A stretch of DNA of 64,000 nucleotides from positions 6,386,001 through 6,450,000 of the forward strand of contig NZ_CP009241.1 in the NCBI RefSeq assembly GCF_000758525.1, read 5' to 3'. Under the pieces are notes generated by a model, which saw only the letters and a program-made list of their open reading frames with translations, was not told the DNA's origin and searched no databases. The translations under genes and the position numbers were made by a program. This DNA comes from Paenibacillus sp. FSL H7-0357. GTDB lineage: Bacteria > Bacillota > Bacilli > Paenibacillales > Paenibacillaceae. Of this stretch, positions 1 to 8,049 are shown piece after piece (position 1 is the first letter of the stretch; each line of letters opens with the position of its first letter).

Positions 1-332
1 AGATCGGCTCTGGCAGCGAGCAGCGCGCTGTATTTGTCCCACAGTCCGCTGTCTTCGCCTTCGGGACAAGCTTCCAGCAGTGCCACGGTATAGGCTGGCT
101 CCAGTGTCATTACATCCGGCAGCCAATACGGGGAGGAGACGAGCACCGTGTATTCCTTGGCATTCAGCTTGTAAATCTCTGCCAGGCACAAGGACTGGAT
201 GTCATATTCCTCCTGCTGGCCCGGTGTCAATCCCCCCGCAAACAAAACTTCCCTGCGGTCCGGCAGGAGGTTGAGCAGTCTCTTGTATTCATAGGCCTCC
301 CAGGGAACAGAACTGAGGATAAGATAGTTCAT
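1..332 (-). CDS. Unrecognised protein of a glycosyltransferase operon, 5' part only
   Basis: Reading leftward from an ATG at 332 the frame stays open to the window edge, giving about 110 residues that start MNYLILSSVPWEAYEYKR. The start overlaps the stop of the upstream glycosyltransferase as ATGA, which indicates translational coupling and a shared operon. The N-terminus (short beta-strand, then a helix, then a second strand) would suit a Rossmann-like nucleotide-binding domain such as a GT-B glycosyltransferase, but no diagnostic motif lies in the visible part, so the function is inferred from its neighbour only. The C-terminus is outside the window. Confidence 0.6.
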   Translation of the reverse strand, partial: MNYLILSSVPWEAYEYKRLLNLLPDRREVLFAGGLTPGQQEEYDIQSLCLAEIYKLNAKEYTVLVSSPYWLPDVMTLEPAYTVALLEACPEGEDSGLWDKYSALLAARAD

Positions 333-1816
333 CGCCGTCCCCCTCCCTCACTGGGAGATGGCGATGATTCTCCGCCGCGAAGCCCGGCAATGTACCCTAT
401 AGTCAGTGTTTCTGCGGGAACGAGCTGCAGGCTGCGGCGGGTCGGCTCCTCCCGCCGCCCAATTCGGCCAGGCATAATTCCGCCCCGGTGGGCCGTACGT
501 TCAAGCGGAAGAAACAGCGGAAGCCCCCCGGTCAATGGCCCCTGCAGCCCATCTTTCTGGCTCACCACAATATCGGTTGAACCCTGCCGCACAGCCTGCA
601 CAATTCTCTCCACATAACGGGTGTCATATTCTGCAGAAGCGGACAAATACACTACTGCTGCACTTTCGTAGAGTGCGGAGACATTCTCCAGCGCATGCAG
701 CCAAGGTTTTTCTCCCTGTACCGTAATCACCGCATCCCTCTCCTGAACCGGAAATTCGGAAGCAATATCGTTTGCGCTGTCTCTGATCCATACCCAGCGG
801 ATATTGTCATAACTCTGCTGTTCTTGCAGCAGCTGACGCCGCTTAAGCGATATTTCTGTGTTCCACTTCTCTTCAAAATAAACAACTGCTGTCACCAGTG
901 GAACGGTCACGGAAGATTTGCCGAGCGGTATCGCGGGCTGCTGCGGAGAGACGGAAAGCTCCGCAGGTACCAGGAGACTTCCTCCACCCCCAGAGACGCC
1001 GGGCAAATTCCATTTGGCGCAGTACGCCCGTCCGCCTTCCTCCTCAGCTCCTTGGTCCATGCCATTCAAAGAACAACTTCCGTCCTCAAGCGGATGAAGC
1101 GTGTGAACATACAAAGCATCACTGAGCGCGAGCCTTCTTCCCAGCTGCCGGGCCCGCAGGCACCAATCGGCCACCATCAGACGCCGCTGGCGGAGCGATG
1201 CATCGAAACCGCCCACCCTGAGCAGCAGTTCCCTGGTGAAGAGCAGGCAGGCACCACTTAGCACTTCCACATTACGCCATTCGCCTTGCCGCCGAAGCCG
1301 GGTATGGTTTACGTATGCGGACAGTTTTGAGAAATCGTCAAACCACTGCAGTTCCCTGCCTTCCGCTTCTTCCGTAGAGGAACGCGGGGCAACTACCCCG
1401 ACAACCGGATCATCAATGGCCGGCCAGAGCAGATCGGCGAGCCAGCCTGCAGTGACCATGACGGAATCCTGAAGCAATACGACAAATGAGGTCTCGGCAT
1501 ATGCCAAGGCCTCATTCACCCTAAATTCCCCGTTCCTGTAGGGGAGAAAAGACACGGCATGTTCTCCAGAGAACTGCTCCGAGAGGGGCTGCAAAGCAAA
1601 ATCCTCTTCCAGCGGAACGCCAATCACACGGACGCCAGGGCCGGAATGCAGCAGCAGGAGCCGCAAGCATTCTGCACTCCATGCGGCGCAGCGCAGTTCA
1701 ACCACAATTGTTATTCCGTCTATTACCGGAAGCGGCAGTAATCCTTCACGCTCCAGATAGCTGTATCTTCCGGCCAGACGCTCCAAGCGGTCAGAATCCA
1801 TAGAATCATACGGCAT
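329..1816 (-). CDS. Family 2-like glycosyltransferase (GT-A fold)
   Basis: A 495-residue cytoplasmic protein without signal peptide or membrane segment. Residues about 35-240 resemble a GT-A glycosyltransferase: an opening beta-strand (GITIVVELRC), a segment VVLLQDSVMVTAGWL in the place where GT2 enzymes carry their DxD-containing 'D..PGWL' region, and SGACLLFTRELLLRVGGFD, the typical acceptor-side motif of GT2 enzymes. Such proteins transfer sugars from nucleotide donors, often in surface glycan or glycoprotein assembly. The C-terminal half (about 300-495) is a second, less recognisable domain. A GTG three codons upstream is possible, but the ATG at 1816 has a GGAG at better spacing. It is coupled to the truncated gene at 1-332. 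Donor and acceptor cannot be told from sequence. Confidence 0.7.
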   Translation of the reverse strand: MPYDSMDSDRLERLAGRYSYLEREGLLPLPVIDGITIVVELRCAAWSAECLRLLLLHSGPGVRVIGVPLEEDFALQPLSEQFSGEHAVSFLPYRNGEFRVNEALAYAETSFVVLLQDSVMVTAGWLADLLWPAIDDPVVGVVAPRSSTEEAEGRELQWFDDFSKLSAYVNHTRLRRQGEWRNVEVLSGACLLFTRELLLRVGGFDASLRQRRLMVADWCLRARQLGRRLALSDALYVHTLHPLEDGSCSLNGMDQGAEEEGGRAYCAKWNLPGVSGGGGSLLVPAELSVSPQQPAIPLGKSSVTVPLVTAVVYFEEKWNTEISLKRRQLLQEQQSYDNIRWVWIRDSANDIASEFPVQERDAVITVQGEKPWLHALENVSALYESAAVVYLSASAEYDTRYVERIVQAVRQGSTDIVVSQKDGLQGPLTGGLPLFLPLERTAHRGGIMPGRIGRREEPTRRSLQLVPAETLTIGYIAGLRGGESSPSPSEGGGRR

Positions 1817-1938
1817 CAGGCTCACACTCCATTAGTTAAAACTGTGCTACCTATAGTGTATGAACGCTACGCGGTGATATCCCTGTTCCATTGGCGGATT
1901 TTTCCGGATTCTCCCAAATTAAATCCAATTCACCTATA

Positions 1939-3054
1939 CTATTCGCCGCCACCCTCAATCGCCGCTCCGCCGTTACCTGCGTTTCCGGCATTGCCGGAAG
2001 TATTGCTGCTCGCGGGCGGATCATTCGTGCTGCCGCTCTGCGGATCTTTGCTCTCGCCGCTTTCATCAGTATCCGAACCGCCCTCGCCAGTTCCGCTCTT
2101 CTCCCCGCTTGCCTGCGGAGCCGGAATGGCAATGCCCGGTGCGTTGTTTCCATTCTCACCGACTGGCTGGCCTTGATTGTCGTAGTAGTACATCGGAACA
2201 TCGCCGACAACCATCAGATAAGATACAGGAATTTCTGTATCCACTACCTGCGGCTCCATGTCGAACGGAATGACAACCGCAACCTCAGTGACAACATGAA
2301 TGAAGACCTCAACCAGAATCATATTAATTCCGGCATTTTTTTGGCGGGTGTTCAGCTCTACTTTAACTGCGCCCTGAGGTTCGATCTTGATCGGCACATC
2401 CGGCCCGAAGGAAGCGATGAGCGGACTGCCCAGCGCCTGACCGAGCGGGATACGCTCCGTCTGATTATGCAGCTCCTGCAGCGTGGACTGAATGACCTCC
2501 GCCGCCTGCGAGGTAATCCGCATATGCTCTCTATAATTGAGCATAAAGCCCGATATTTTGCCTTCCTTATCCGTCTTCCAGTCAATCAGCGCTTCGGCAT
2601 CTCCTGCATCGGCCACCTGTGAGGTAATCGCCTTATTGATCGACTCCGTGGCAATTTGCTTCACCCGGATTTGCGCCAGATGAATAATCGGCGGCTTCAA
2701 ATGCTGCTCGACATAACGCAGGCCTTGAAGCACCGCCAATATCAGCAGCAGGCTCAGGATGATCCAGAAGCGGCCCCGTCTGCGCGGCTTTTGCGTCTTC
2801 TGGACGGATACGGAAACCGCCTTCTTCCGCTCGCCTCCGCCGGAGAAGCTGAACCCGCTCCCCCGTCTTTTTGGCGAGAACCGCGCTCCTTGTCCAGCGG
2901 CTCTGATTCCCGGCTTGGCCGGTTTCGCCTTAAACGCCGGGCTTCGCCCGGCCGGTCTTGGCATGCTGCCCAAGCTGAATTTCGGCAGCCGCACCCGCAG
3001 GCGCAGGCTTGGCATAACCGCCCTGCGGCTTCCCCATTTTTTTATTCTGCCCAT
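1939..3054 (-). CDS. yunB: Sporulation protein YunB family
   Basis: YunB-type proteins are made in the mother cell during Bacillus sporulation. Here a basic N-terminal region of about 95 residues rich in R, K, G, S and P precedes one membrane segment (about 96-114). The conserved YunB core follows, with recognisable stretches QIATESINKAI, FGPDVPIKIEPQG, VFIHVVTEVAVVIPF and IPVSYLMVVGDVPMYYY, and then a low-complexity acidic G/S/N/P tail of about 75 residues. The B. subtilis protein is around 250 residues, so both ends are extended. An upstream ATG at 3087 exists, but the ATG at 3054 is preceded by AGGGGGGA at proper spacing. A hairpin with a T-run separates it from the upstream gene, so it is probably transcribed alone. 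Confidence 0.85.
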   Translation of the reverse strand: MGRIKKWGSRRAVMPSLRLRVRLPKFSLGSMPRPAGRSPAFKAKPAKPGIRAAGQGARFSPKRRGSGFSFSGGGERKKAVSVSVQKTQKPRRRGRFWIILSLLLILAVLQGLRYVEQHLKPPIIHLAQIRVKQIATESINKAITSQVADAGDAEALIDWKTDKEGKISGFMLNYREHMRITSQAAEVIQSTLQELHNQTERIPLGQALGSPLIASFGPDVPIKIEPQGAVKVELNTRQKNAGINMILVEVFIHVVTEVAVVIPFDMEPQVVDTEIPVSYLMVVGDVPMYYYDNQGQPVGENGNNAPGIAIPAPQASGEKSGTGEGGSDTDESGESKDPQSGSTNDPPASSNTSGNAGNAGNGGAAIEGGGE

Positions 3055-3141
3055 GAGTCTAAGTCCCCCCTGCATTCCTGCGGTCAAGCCGCCGCCCCTT
3101 ACTATAGGCTATTCGGGAAGAGGACAAAAAAGAAGAACGCC

Positions 3142-3166
3142 TCTCACGGTGCGAAGTACCGTGAGA
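3142..3166 (-). terminator. Rho-independent terminator after the VTT gene
   Basis: A 9-bp perfect stem (TCTCACGGT / ACCGTGAGA, 7-nt loop). On the minus strand it is followed by GGCGTTCTTCTTTTTT. It lies 30 nt past the stop of the TVP38/VTT gene and before yunB. Confidence 0.75.
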
Positions 3167-3195
3167 AACGTTCATGTCCATAATTTCTAAAGTTA

Positions 3196-3807
3196 TTACT
3201 CCATCCGGCTCCGCTTATCCTCCTGCAGATGGGCCCAATGCCGCCGGATAAAAATGCCCAGCAAAATAATAATAAAAACCGCATACCAGGCAAGAAATCC
3301 GTTCCATTCCTCCCTGGGGACAACCAGTGAAGAGCCGATCGTTCCGAACAGCCAGATGAAGGACAGATTGCCGAGCACCGTACCCCAAATATAAGCCGAG
3401 GCTTTGATCGGCGAGACCGCCGCCATGAAATTGATTACGTTGCTGGGAACAATCGGAATGGTGCGAAGCAGCACCAGCGTCCAGATGCCGTAGCGGTCCA
3501 AATAACGCTGCCACTTGTCATAGCGCTTCAGCTTGGATCTCCATTTCTCGTCGAACCAGCCATAGAGGTACCGCCGGAAGAGAAAATACACGAGTATGGC
3601 GCCTAAATTACAAGCCAGCCAGCTGACCAGCATACCGCCGATCACATGGAATTCGGAGACATGCAGAACAATCAATATCGCCAGCGGGAAAAATCCGAAC
3701 AAACTCTGCAGAATCGTGAGCGGAATCGTTGCTAACAGAATATACGGTCCGTTCAGCCCAAGACTTTGCAGCAGCCAATCAATCCAGCCGTTTATGACCT
3801 CCGTCAT
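3196..3807 (-). CDS. TVP38/TMEM64 (VTT, DedA-like) membrane protein
   Basis: A polytopic membrane protein of 203 residues with the VTT/SNARE-associated domain. Visible are the re-entrant region FGFFPLAILIVLHVSEFHVIGGMLVSW, the conserved basic helix DKWQRYLDRYGIWTLVLLRTIPIVPSNVINFMAA with its R..P..P motif, and G...G.LSFIWLFGTIGSS. Relatives act in lipid flipping or membrane homeostasis; a precise substrate cannot be assigned. An ATG at 3867 is in frame, but the ATG at 3807 follows AAAGGGGA with 7-nt spacing and starts with a normal N-terminus (MTEVINGWIDWL). It stands alone between two terminators. Confidence 0.8.
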   Translation of the reverse strand: MTEVINGWIDWLLQSLGLNGPYILLATIPLTILQSLFGFFPLAILIVLHVSEFHVIGGMLVSWLACNLGAILVYFLFRRYLYGWFDEKWRSKLKRYDKWQRYLDRYGIWTLVLLRTIPIVPSNVINFMAAVSPIKASAYIWGTVLGNLSFIWLFGTIGSSLVVPREEWNGFLAWYAVFIIILLGIFIRRHWAHLQEDKRSRME

Positions 3808-3881
3808 GGAGCCGTCCCCTTTCGTGACTCCTTTCAGCATCAGCTCCGCTGAGTCTTTATAAATCACTAATTCTTCAAGAA

Positions 3882-3903
3882 AAACACCCCTTACGGGGTG
3901 TTT
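3882..3903 (-). terminator. Terminator of the opuA operon
   Basis: The stem AAACACCCC / GGGGTGTTT has a 4-nt loop and runs straight into TTTTTCTTG on the minus strand. It lies about 140 nt beyond the opuAC stop. Confidence 0.75.
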
Positions 3904-4045
3904 GTTGATGATCCTGCTAAAGAATGTGTTATGGCGGGAACAATGTCCGGCTACAGGTTACAAAATTGTAGCCTTATGTTGACCTAATCATAGCACACAT
4001 CTTAACCCGCTGCAAAATGACTCTGCAGTACCGGCACAGTTATTA

Positions 4046-4906
4046 TTATTCTGCAGCAATCCAAGTATTCACTTTATCCTCATTCGCTTCTACCCAGCTC
4101 TTAGCAGCATCCTCAGGCGATTTCCCGGCTTGAATCTCCACCATGACCTGAGCCATTTCCTCAGGTGTCCATGTGAATTTATCGAGGAAGTTGTACACCT
4201 CCGGCATATCTTCTTTCAAACCTTTGCGTACCATAGTGTGAATCTGCTCTGCTCCGCCATATACGTTTTTGGGATCTTCCAGATACTTCAGATCCATATT
4301 GGCGAACATCCAGTGCGGCGTCCAGCCCGTTACTACAATCGGCTCATTATTGGTGTATGCCTTCCCCAATTCTTGAACCATAGCGGCCGACGAGCTTTCC
4401 AGCAGCTTATAATCACTCAGTTTATAGTCAGTGAGCGCCTTTTCGGTGGCCATCATAATTCCTGCTCCGGGTTCAATCCCGACAACCCGGTTGTTCAGCG
4501 CTGCTGCCATTTCCGGATTGTTCAAATCCTCAATGGAGTTGATGTCCATATAAGTGGGAACAACAAGACCTGTCTTGGTTCCTTTCAGGTTGGCCCCGAG
4601 ATCCTCTATATCTTTTCCATACTGCTCCAGATAGGAAGCATGGGTGCTCGGCAGCCAGGCAGCTACCATTCCATCCGCACTTCCGTCCGCAACGCCGGCC
4701 CACATCGGTCCAGCATCAACCTGAAGCATTTCCACCTTCGCATCCAGCTTGGACTCCAGAACCTCTTTGACTACATACGTGCTGGCAATTTCCGAATCCC
4801 AGGCCACATATGCCAGCTTCACAGATTTTCCTTCACTTGATGAACAGCCGGCAATTGCAAATACCAGCAACGCCGTCAACAGCAATCCGAATCCTTTTTT
4901 CTTCAT
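4046..4906 (-). CDS. opuAC: Glycine betaine ABC transporter, substrate-binding lipoprotein
   Basis: A 286-residue lipoprotein with a lipobox (AIAGC, Cys 21), so membrane-tethered outside the cell. The mature part is a single OpuAC-type binding domain: KLAYVAWDSEIASTYVVKEVLE, MWAGVADGSADGMVAAWLP, VVGIEPGAGIMM and the tryptophan-bearing VVTGWTPHWMFANMDLKYLEDP. Family members hold the quaternary ammonium group of glycine betaine in an aromatic cage formed by such tryptophans. It is the last gene of the three-gene importer operon, 21 nt after opuAB. Its size and single-domain form match OpuAC. Confidence 0.93.
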   Translation of the reverse strand: MKKKGFGLLLTALLVFAIAGCSSSEGKSVKLAYVAWDSEIASTYVVKEVLESKLDAKVEMLQVDAGPMWAGVADGSADGMVAAWLPSTHASYLEQYGKDIEDLGANLKGTKTGLVVPTYMDINSIEDLNNPEMAAALNNRVVGIEPGAGIMMATEKALTDYKLSDYKLLESSSAAMVQELGKAYTNNEPIVVTGWTPHWMFANMDLKYLEDPKNVYGGAEQIHTMVRKGLKEDMPEVYNFLDKFTWTPEEMAQVMVEIQAGKSPEDAAKSWVEANEDKVNTWIAAE

Positions 4907-4927
4907 CTAAATAAAACACTCCCGTCA

Positions 4928-5758
4928 TTATTGTTTAGGTTTAACCAGCTTCTGCGTCAAACGGTCAAGCAGGATCGCTATAATTACAATGGCAATCCCT
5001 GCTTCGAAGCCTGCGCCAGTCTTAGCCTGTGATACCGCCCGGTATACATAGGCCCCTACCCCTTGTGCGCCGATCATCGACGAAATGACGACCATCGACA
5101 GCGACAGCATAATCGTCTGATTAATGCCGGCCATAATCGTAGGCATGGCAATCGGAAGCTGCAGCTTAAACAGCTTCTGGCCCGCCGTCGAACCGAACGC
5201 ATCCGCAGCCTCTACGAGTTCCGGCGACACCTGGCGTATCCCCAGGTTCGTCAGACGGATCGTAGGTGGAATAGCAAATATAATAGAAGCAATGACTCCG
5301 GGAACTACGCCAAGCGAGAAAAAGGATACCGCCGGCAGCAGATACACAAATGCAGGCATCGTCTGCATAAAGTCCAGTATCGGAGTCACAATATTTTGAA
5401 CAGTCTTACTCTGCGCGCAAAACACGCCAACCGGAACACCAATCAGCACAGCAAGCAGTGATGCAGTAAGCACAAGCGCCAGGGACTGCATAGAAGGATC
5501 CCATAGACCCAGATTGTCGATCAGCAGCAGCCCGATCACTGCGAATAGAGCCATCCGCCATTTGCCGATCCAGTAAGCCAAGGCGGCGATAATCACCGTG
5601 AGGACGATAGCCGGAAGGAAGGTTAAAGCCGCATCGATTCCGTCCACCATGCCTCCAATAACCGCATGAATAAGATCAAAGAACGGCCCGAAATACGTAG
5701 TAAGCCAGTCCTCCAGCCATTCAATCCCCTTGCCTATAGGTAATTTAGGTAAATTCAT
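4928..5758 (-). CDS. opuAB: Glycine betaine ABC transporter, permease
   Basis: A 276-residue inner-membrane protein with about seven hydrophobic helices and the binding-protein-dependent permease motif. The EAA loop reads ELVEAADAFGSTAGQKLFKLQLPIA..P and would contact the OpuAA ATPase. The N-terminal segment (GKGIEWLEDWLTTYFGPFFDLI) and the stretch GLLLIDNLGLWDPSMQSLALVLTA are typical of OpuAB/ProW. The start overlaps the opuAA stop by 4 nt (ATGA), so the two are translationally coupled. It forms the osmoprotectant channel together with OpuAA and OpuAC. Confidence 0.93.
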   Translation of the reverse strand: MNLPKLPIGKGIEWLEDWLTTYFGPFFDLIHAVIGGMVDGIDAALTFLPAIVLTVIIAALAYWIGKWRMALFAVIGLLLIDNLGLWDPSMQSLALVLTASLLAVLIGVPVGVFCAQSKTVQNIVTPILDFMQTMPAFVYLLPAVSFFSLGVVPGVIASIIFAIPPTIRLTNLGIRQVSPELVEAADAFGSTAGQKLFKLQLPIAMPTIMAGINQTIMLSLSMVVISSMIGAQGVGAYVYRAVSQAKTGAGFEAGIAIVIIAILLDRLTQKLVKPKQ

Positions 5759-6954
5759 GAACCGATGCCTCCTTCCGGTACCGCATTGCCTGCAAGGGCG
5801 GAAAGTACTGCCCCTTTAATCACAATGCCCTTTAGCTTATCTTCTTCATCCACTACCGCAACCGGCAGATGTGTCTCGGACATCAGCTCGAACAGGTCGT
5901 TCAGCAGCGTGTCCGGACGTACACGGGGAATTTCACGGACCATCACTTCAAGAATGCTTTTATTCTCCTTGAGTGCCTCCAGCGCTTTCTCTGCAGTAAG
6001 TACGCCTTGCAGCTTCATTTCATTGCTCGCCACATAGAGACTGGATACGCCGCTGTCCCGCATCAGCTGAAGCGCAACACGCGGACCGCGTTCCGGCCGG
6101 ATCATTTCCGGCTGGCGCATCACATGCGCAGCTGTCAGGACTTTCGACAAGTCTACATCCTCCACAAACCGCTCCACATATTTGTTCGCAGGCTGAATAA
6201 GGATCTCTTCCGGAGTGCCGATCTGGACGATCACACCATCCTTCATCAAAGCGATCCGGTCACCGATCCGCAGGGCCTCATCCAGGTCATGCGTAATGAA
6301 CACGATCGTCTTCTTCACTCTTGCCTGCAGTTCCAGCAGCTCCTGCTGCATATCCTTGCGGATCAGCGGATCAAGCGCACTGAAGGCTTCATCCATCAGC
6401 AGGATATCCGGGTCATTGGCAAGACCGCGCGCAAGACCCACACGCTGCTGCATGCCTCCGCTCAATTGATCAGGGCGGTGGTTCTCCCAGCCTTTAAGGC
6501 CTACAAGCTCCAGTGCCTCCATGGCAAGCCGGGTTCTCTCTTTTTTCTCCACGCCCTGTACTTCAAGACCATATTCAGCATTAGCCAGCACCGTGCGGTG
6601 CGGAAACAATGCAAACTTCTGGAAGACCATGCCGATATTTTTACGCCGGAACCGGCGCAGCTCTTCGGGATTCATTTTGACCACATCATTGCCTTTAAAA
6701 AAGACCTGGCCCCCTGTGGGCTCAATCAGACGGTTCAATAAACGGACTAGCGTGGATTTGCCACTACCTGACAAACCCATGATGACAAATATTTCTCCTT
6801 CTTCGATGCTGAATTCAGCCTTGTTGACACCAACCGTCAGCTTGGCTTCACGGGCAATCTTCTCTTTAGACCAACCTTGTGCTAGTAATGGAAGTGCCCG
6901 TCCCGCATCATGACCGAATACTTTGGTAAGTTCTTTTACCTCTATAATTGCCAT
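5755..6954 (-). CDS. opuAA: Glycine betaine ABC transporter, ATP-binding protein
   Basis: A 399-residue cytoplasmic ATPase. Walker A is GLSGSGKST (about 60-68), the signature is LSGGMQQRVGLARG, and Walker B is ILLMDEAFSALDP with the following switch histidine in VFITHDLDEA. After the ATPase come two CBS motifs (about 280-390: VLTAAHVMRQPEMI and VMVREIPRVRPDTLLNDLFELM), the module that in OpuA-type transporters senses ionic strength. An in-frame ATG at 7038 would add 28 residues, but the ATG at 6954 follows AAGGAGG at ideal spacing and gives the normal family start (MAIIEVKELTKVFG). It is the first gene of the operon and divergent from a GbsR-type regulator. Confidence 0.94.
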   Translation of the reverse strand: MAIIEVKELTKVFGHDAGRALPLLAQGWSKEKIAREAKLTVGVNKAEFSIEEGEIFVIMGLSGSGKSTLVRLLNRLIEPTGGQVFFKGNDVVKMNPEELRRFRRKNIGMVFQKFALFPHRTVLANAEYGLEVQGVEKKERTRLAMEALELVGLKGWENHRPDQLSGGMQQRVGLARGLANDPDILLMDEAFSALDPLIRKDMQQELLELQARVKKTIVFITHDLDEALRIGDRIALMKDGVIVQIGTPEEILIQPANKYVERFVEDVDLSKVLTAAHVMRQPEMIRPERGPRVALQLMRDSGVSSLYVASNEMKLQGVLTAEKALEALKENKSILEVMVREIPRVRPDTLLNDLFELMSETHLPVAVVDEEDKLKGIVIKGAVLSALAGNAVPEGGIGS

Positions 6955-7063
6955 GGTGACCTCCTTCTTCCCCTTATATTTCACGTTTGTGCTTCTCAAC
7001 AAGTGTAACGGAGTTGTGAAAAGCGACGCAAAGTGCATATTCGCTAAAAAATTAGTGTACAGT

Positions 7064-7092
7064 TTTAACTTTACGTACTTTACGTATAGAAT
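7064..7092 (+). promoter_or_regulatory. Candidate promoter with tandem 9-bp repeat in its spacer
   Basis: TTTAAC and TAGAAT are separated by exactly 17 nt. The whole spacer is filled by two head-to-tail copies of CTTTACGTA (7069-7077 and 7078-7086). It lies between the divergent opuA operon and the GbsR-type regulator and would drive the regulator. The repeats are a candidate operator for autoregulation or opuA control. The -35 match is weak. Confidence 0.35.
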
Positions 7093-7208
7093 ACTCTGTT
7101 TTACGCCATATTCCGTTCTGCATGAATTCTTTACTTATTGCAGCAGATTTGATTACAATACATTGGAGAGGTTTGCAGTTTATTAGCCTAATCCTCAGGA
7201 GGGACATC

Positions 7209-7766
7209 ATGAACGATTTAGAAGGGCTTCCGCCCGAGCAAATAGAGAAAATCAGCAAGGTCCGCGAACGGGTCATTGATTCCATTGGCAAAAACATGGA
7301 TTTGTACGGAATCACCCTATCCATTGGGCATTTATACGGTTACATGTACTTTAATCAAGGCCCCGTAACGCTGGACGAGCTAAGCCGTACGATGGGAATG
7401 AGCAAAACATCCATGAGTACAGGAGTGCGCACCTTGCTTGACCTGAAGATGATCGACAAGGTGTGGGGAAAAGGAACCCGAAAAGATCTGTTCGAGGTCG
7501 TTCCCGACTGGCATCAGAATTTCAGTGACTATTTCTCAATTAAATGGAGAAAAGCCGTAGAGGGAAATATGTCCGCACTGGCTAAATCGCTTGCTGAAAT
7601 CAAACAAATAAAATCCGAGTATGCTGACAATCCGGATATTGAGAAGCTCCTGAATAGAGATGAAGCAAAAATTGAAGAAGCCATTAAGTACTACCGCTGG
7701 CTGCTGAAGCTGATTGAAGCCCTGGAAACCGGCAAGATATTCGACTTCATTCCCAAAGAAAAGTAA
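7209..7766 (+). CDS. GbsR/OpcR-type repressor of osmoprotectant genes
   Basis: A 186-residue MarR-like winged-helix protein of the GbsR family. The family N-terminus (LPPEQIEKISKVRERVIDSIGKNMDLYGI) is followed by the DNA-binding helices VTLDELSRTMGMSKTSMSTGVRTLLDLKMIDKVWGKGTRKDLFEV and a C-terminal helical dimer region ending YYRWLLKLIEALETGKIFDFIP. In Bacillus such regulators respond to choline or glycine betaine and repress uptake or synthesis genes; the divergent opuA operon is the obvious target. The start at 7209 follows AGGAGGGA; an earlier in-frame ATG at 7122 lacks a ribosome site. The family is about 180 residues, so the gene is complete. Confidence 0.88.
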   Translation: MNDLEGLPPEQIEKISKVRERVIDSIGKNMDLYGITLSIGHLYGYMYFNQGPVTLDELSRTMGMSKTSMSTGVRTLLDLKMIDKVWGKGTRKDLFEVVPDWHQNFSDYFSIKWRKAVEGNMSALAKSLAEIKQIKSEYADNPDIEKLLNRDEAKIEEAIKYYRWLLKLIEALETGKIFDFIPKEK

Positions 7767-7805
7767 ACAAGGAGCGTGAGCTCCCTGCTGCACCGCATAA
7801 TAAAT

Positions 7806-7838
7806 ACGGCCATGGCCCCGCAAAGGGGCTATGGCCGT
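7806..7838 (+). terminator. Terminator of the GbsR-type gene
   Basis: A 14-bp stem (ACGGCCATGGCCCC / GGGGCTATGGCCGT, one G-U pair, 5-nt loop) is followed by TTTATTATTTA. Confidence 0.85.
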
Positions 7839-7882
7839 TTATTATTTACTATTTGCTGCGGATTTATAAATGAAAATCCAGG

Positions 7883-7898
7883 CCGAAATCGGTTTCGG
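7883..7898. promoter_or_regulatory. Candidate LacI-type operator
   Basis: CCGAAATCGGTTTCGG has 6-bp perfect arms around a central CG, the usual build of LacI-family operators. It sits about 150 nt before the LacI-family gene and just upstream of its likely -35 box. Confidence 0.35.
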
Positions 7899-7914
7899 AA
7901 ATAACGGCTGCGGA

Positions 7915-7943
7915 TTGACTTGTATCAACAAGTTTAATAGACT
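7915..7943 (+). promoter_or_regulatory. Candidate sigma-A promoter of the LacI-family gene
   Basis: TTGACT and TAGACT are 17 nt apart. A small dyad (CTTGT-ATCA-ACAAG, 7919-7932) overlaps the -35 end and the spacer and could be a second repressor site. Confidence 0.45.
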
Positions 7944-8049
7944 AGGAATAACTGATTTTTGCAATGGATAAAGTGTAAGCGATGGACCAAAACCGCAGTA
8001 TATCAGTCTTTTTCCCGGAATTCATGATCAGTCGGAGGGTGGCTTTACC

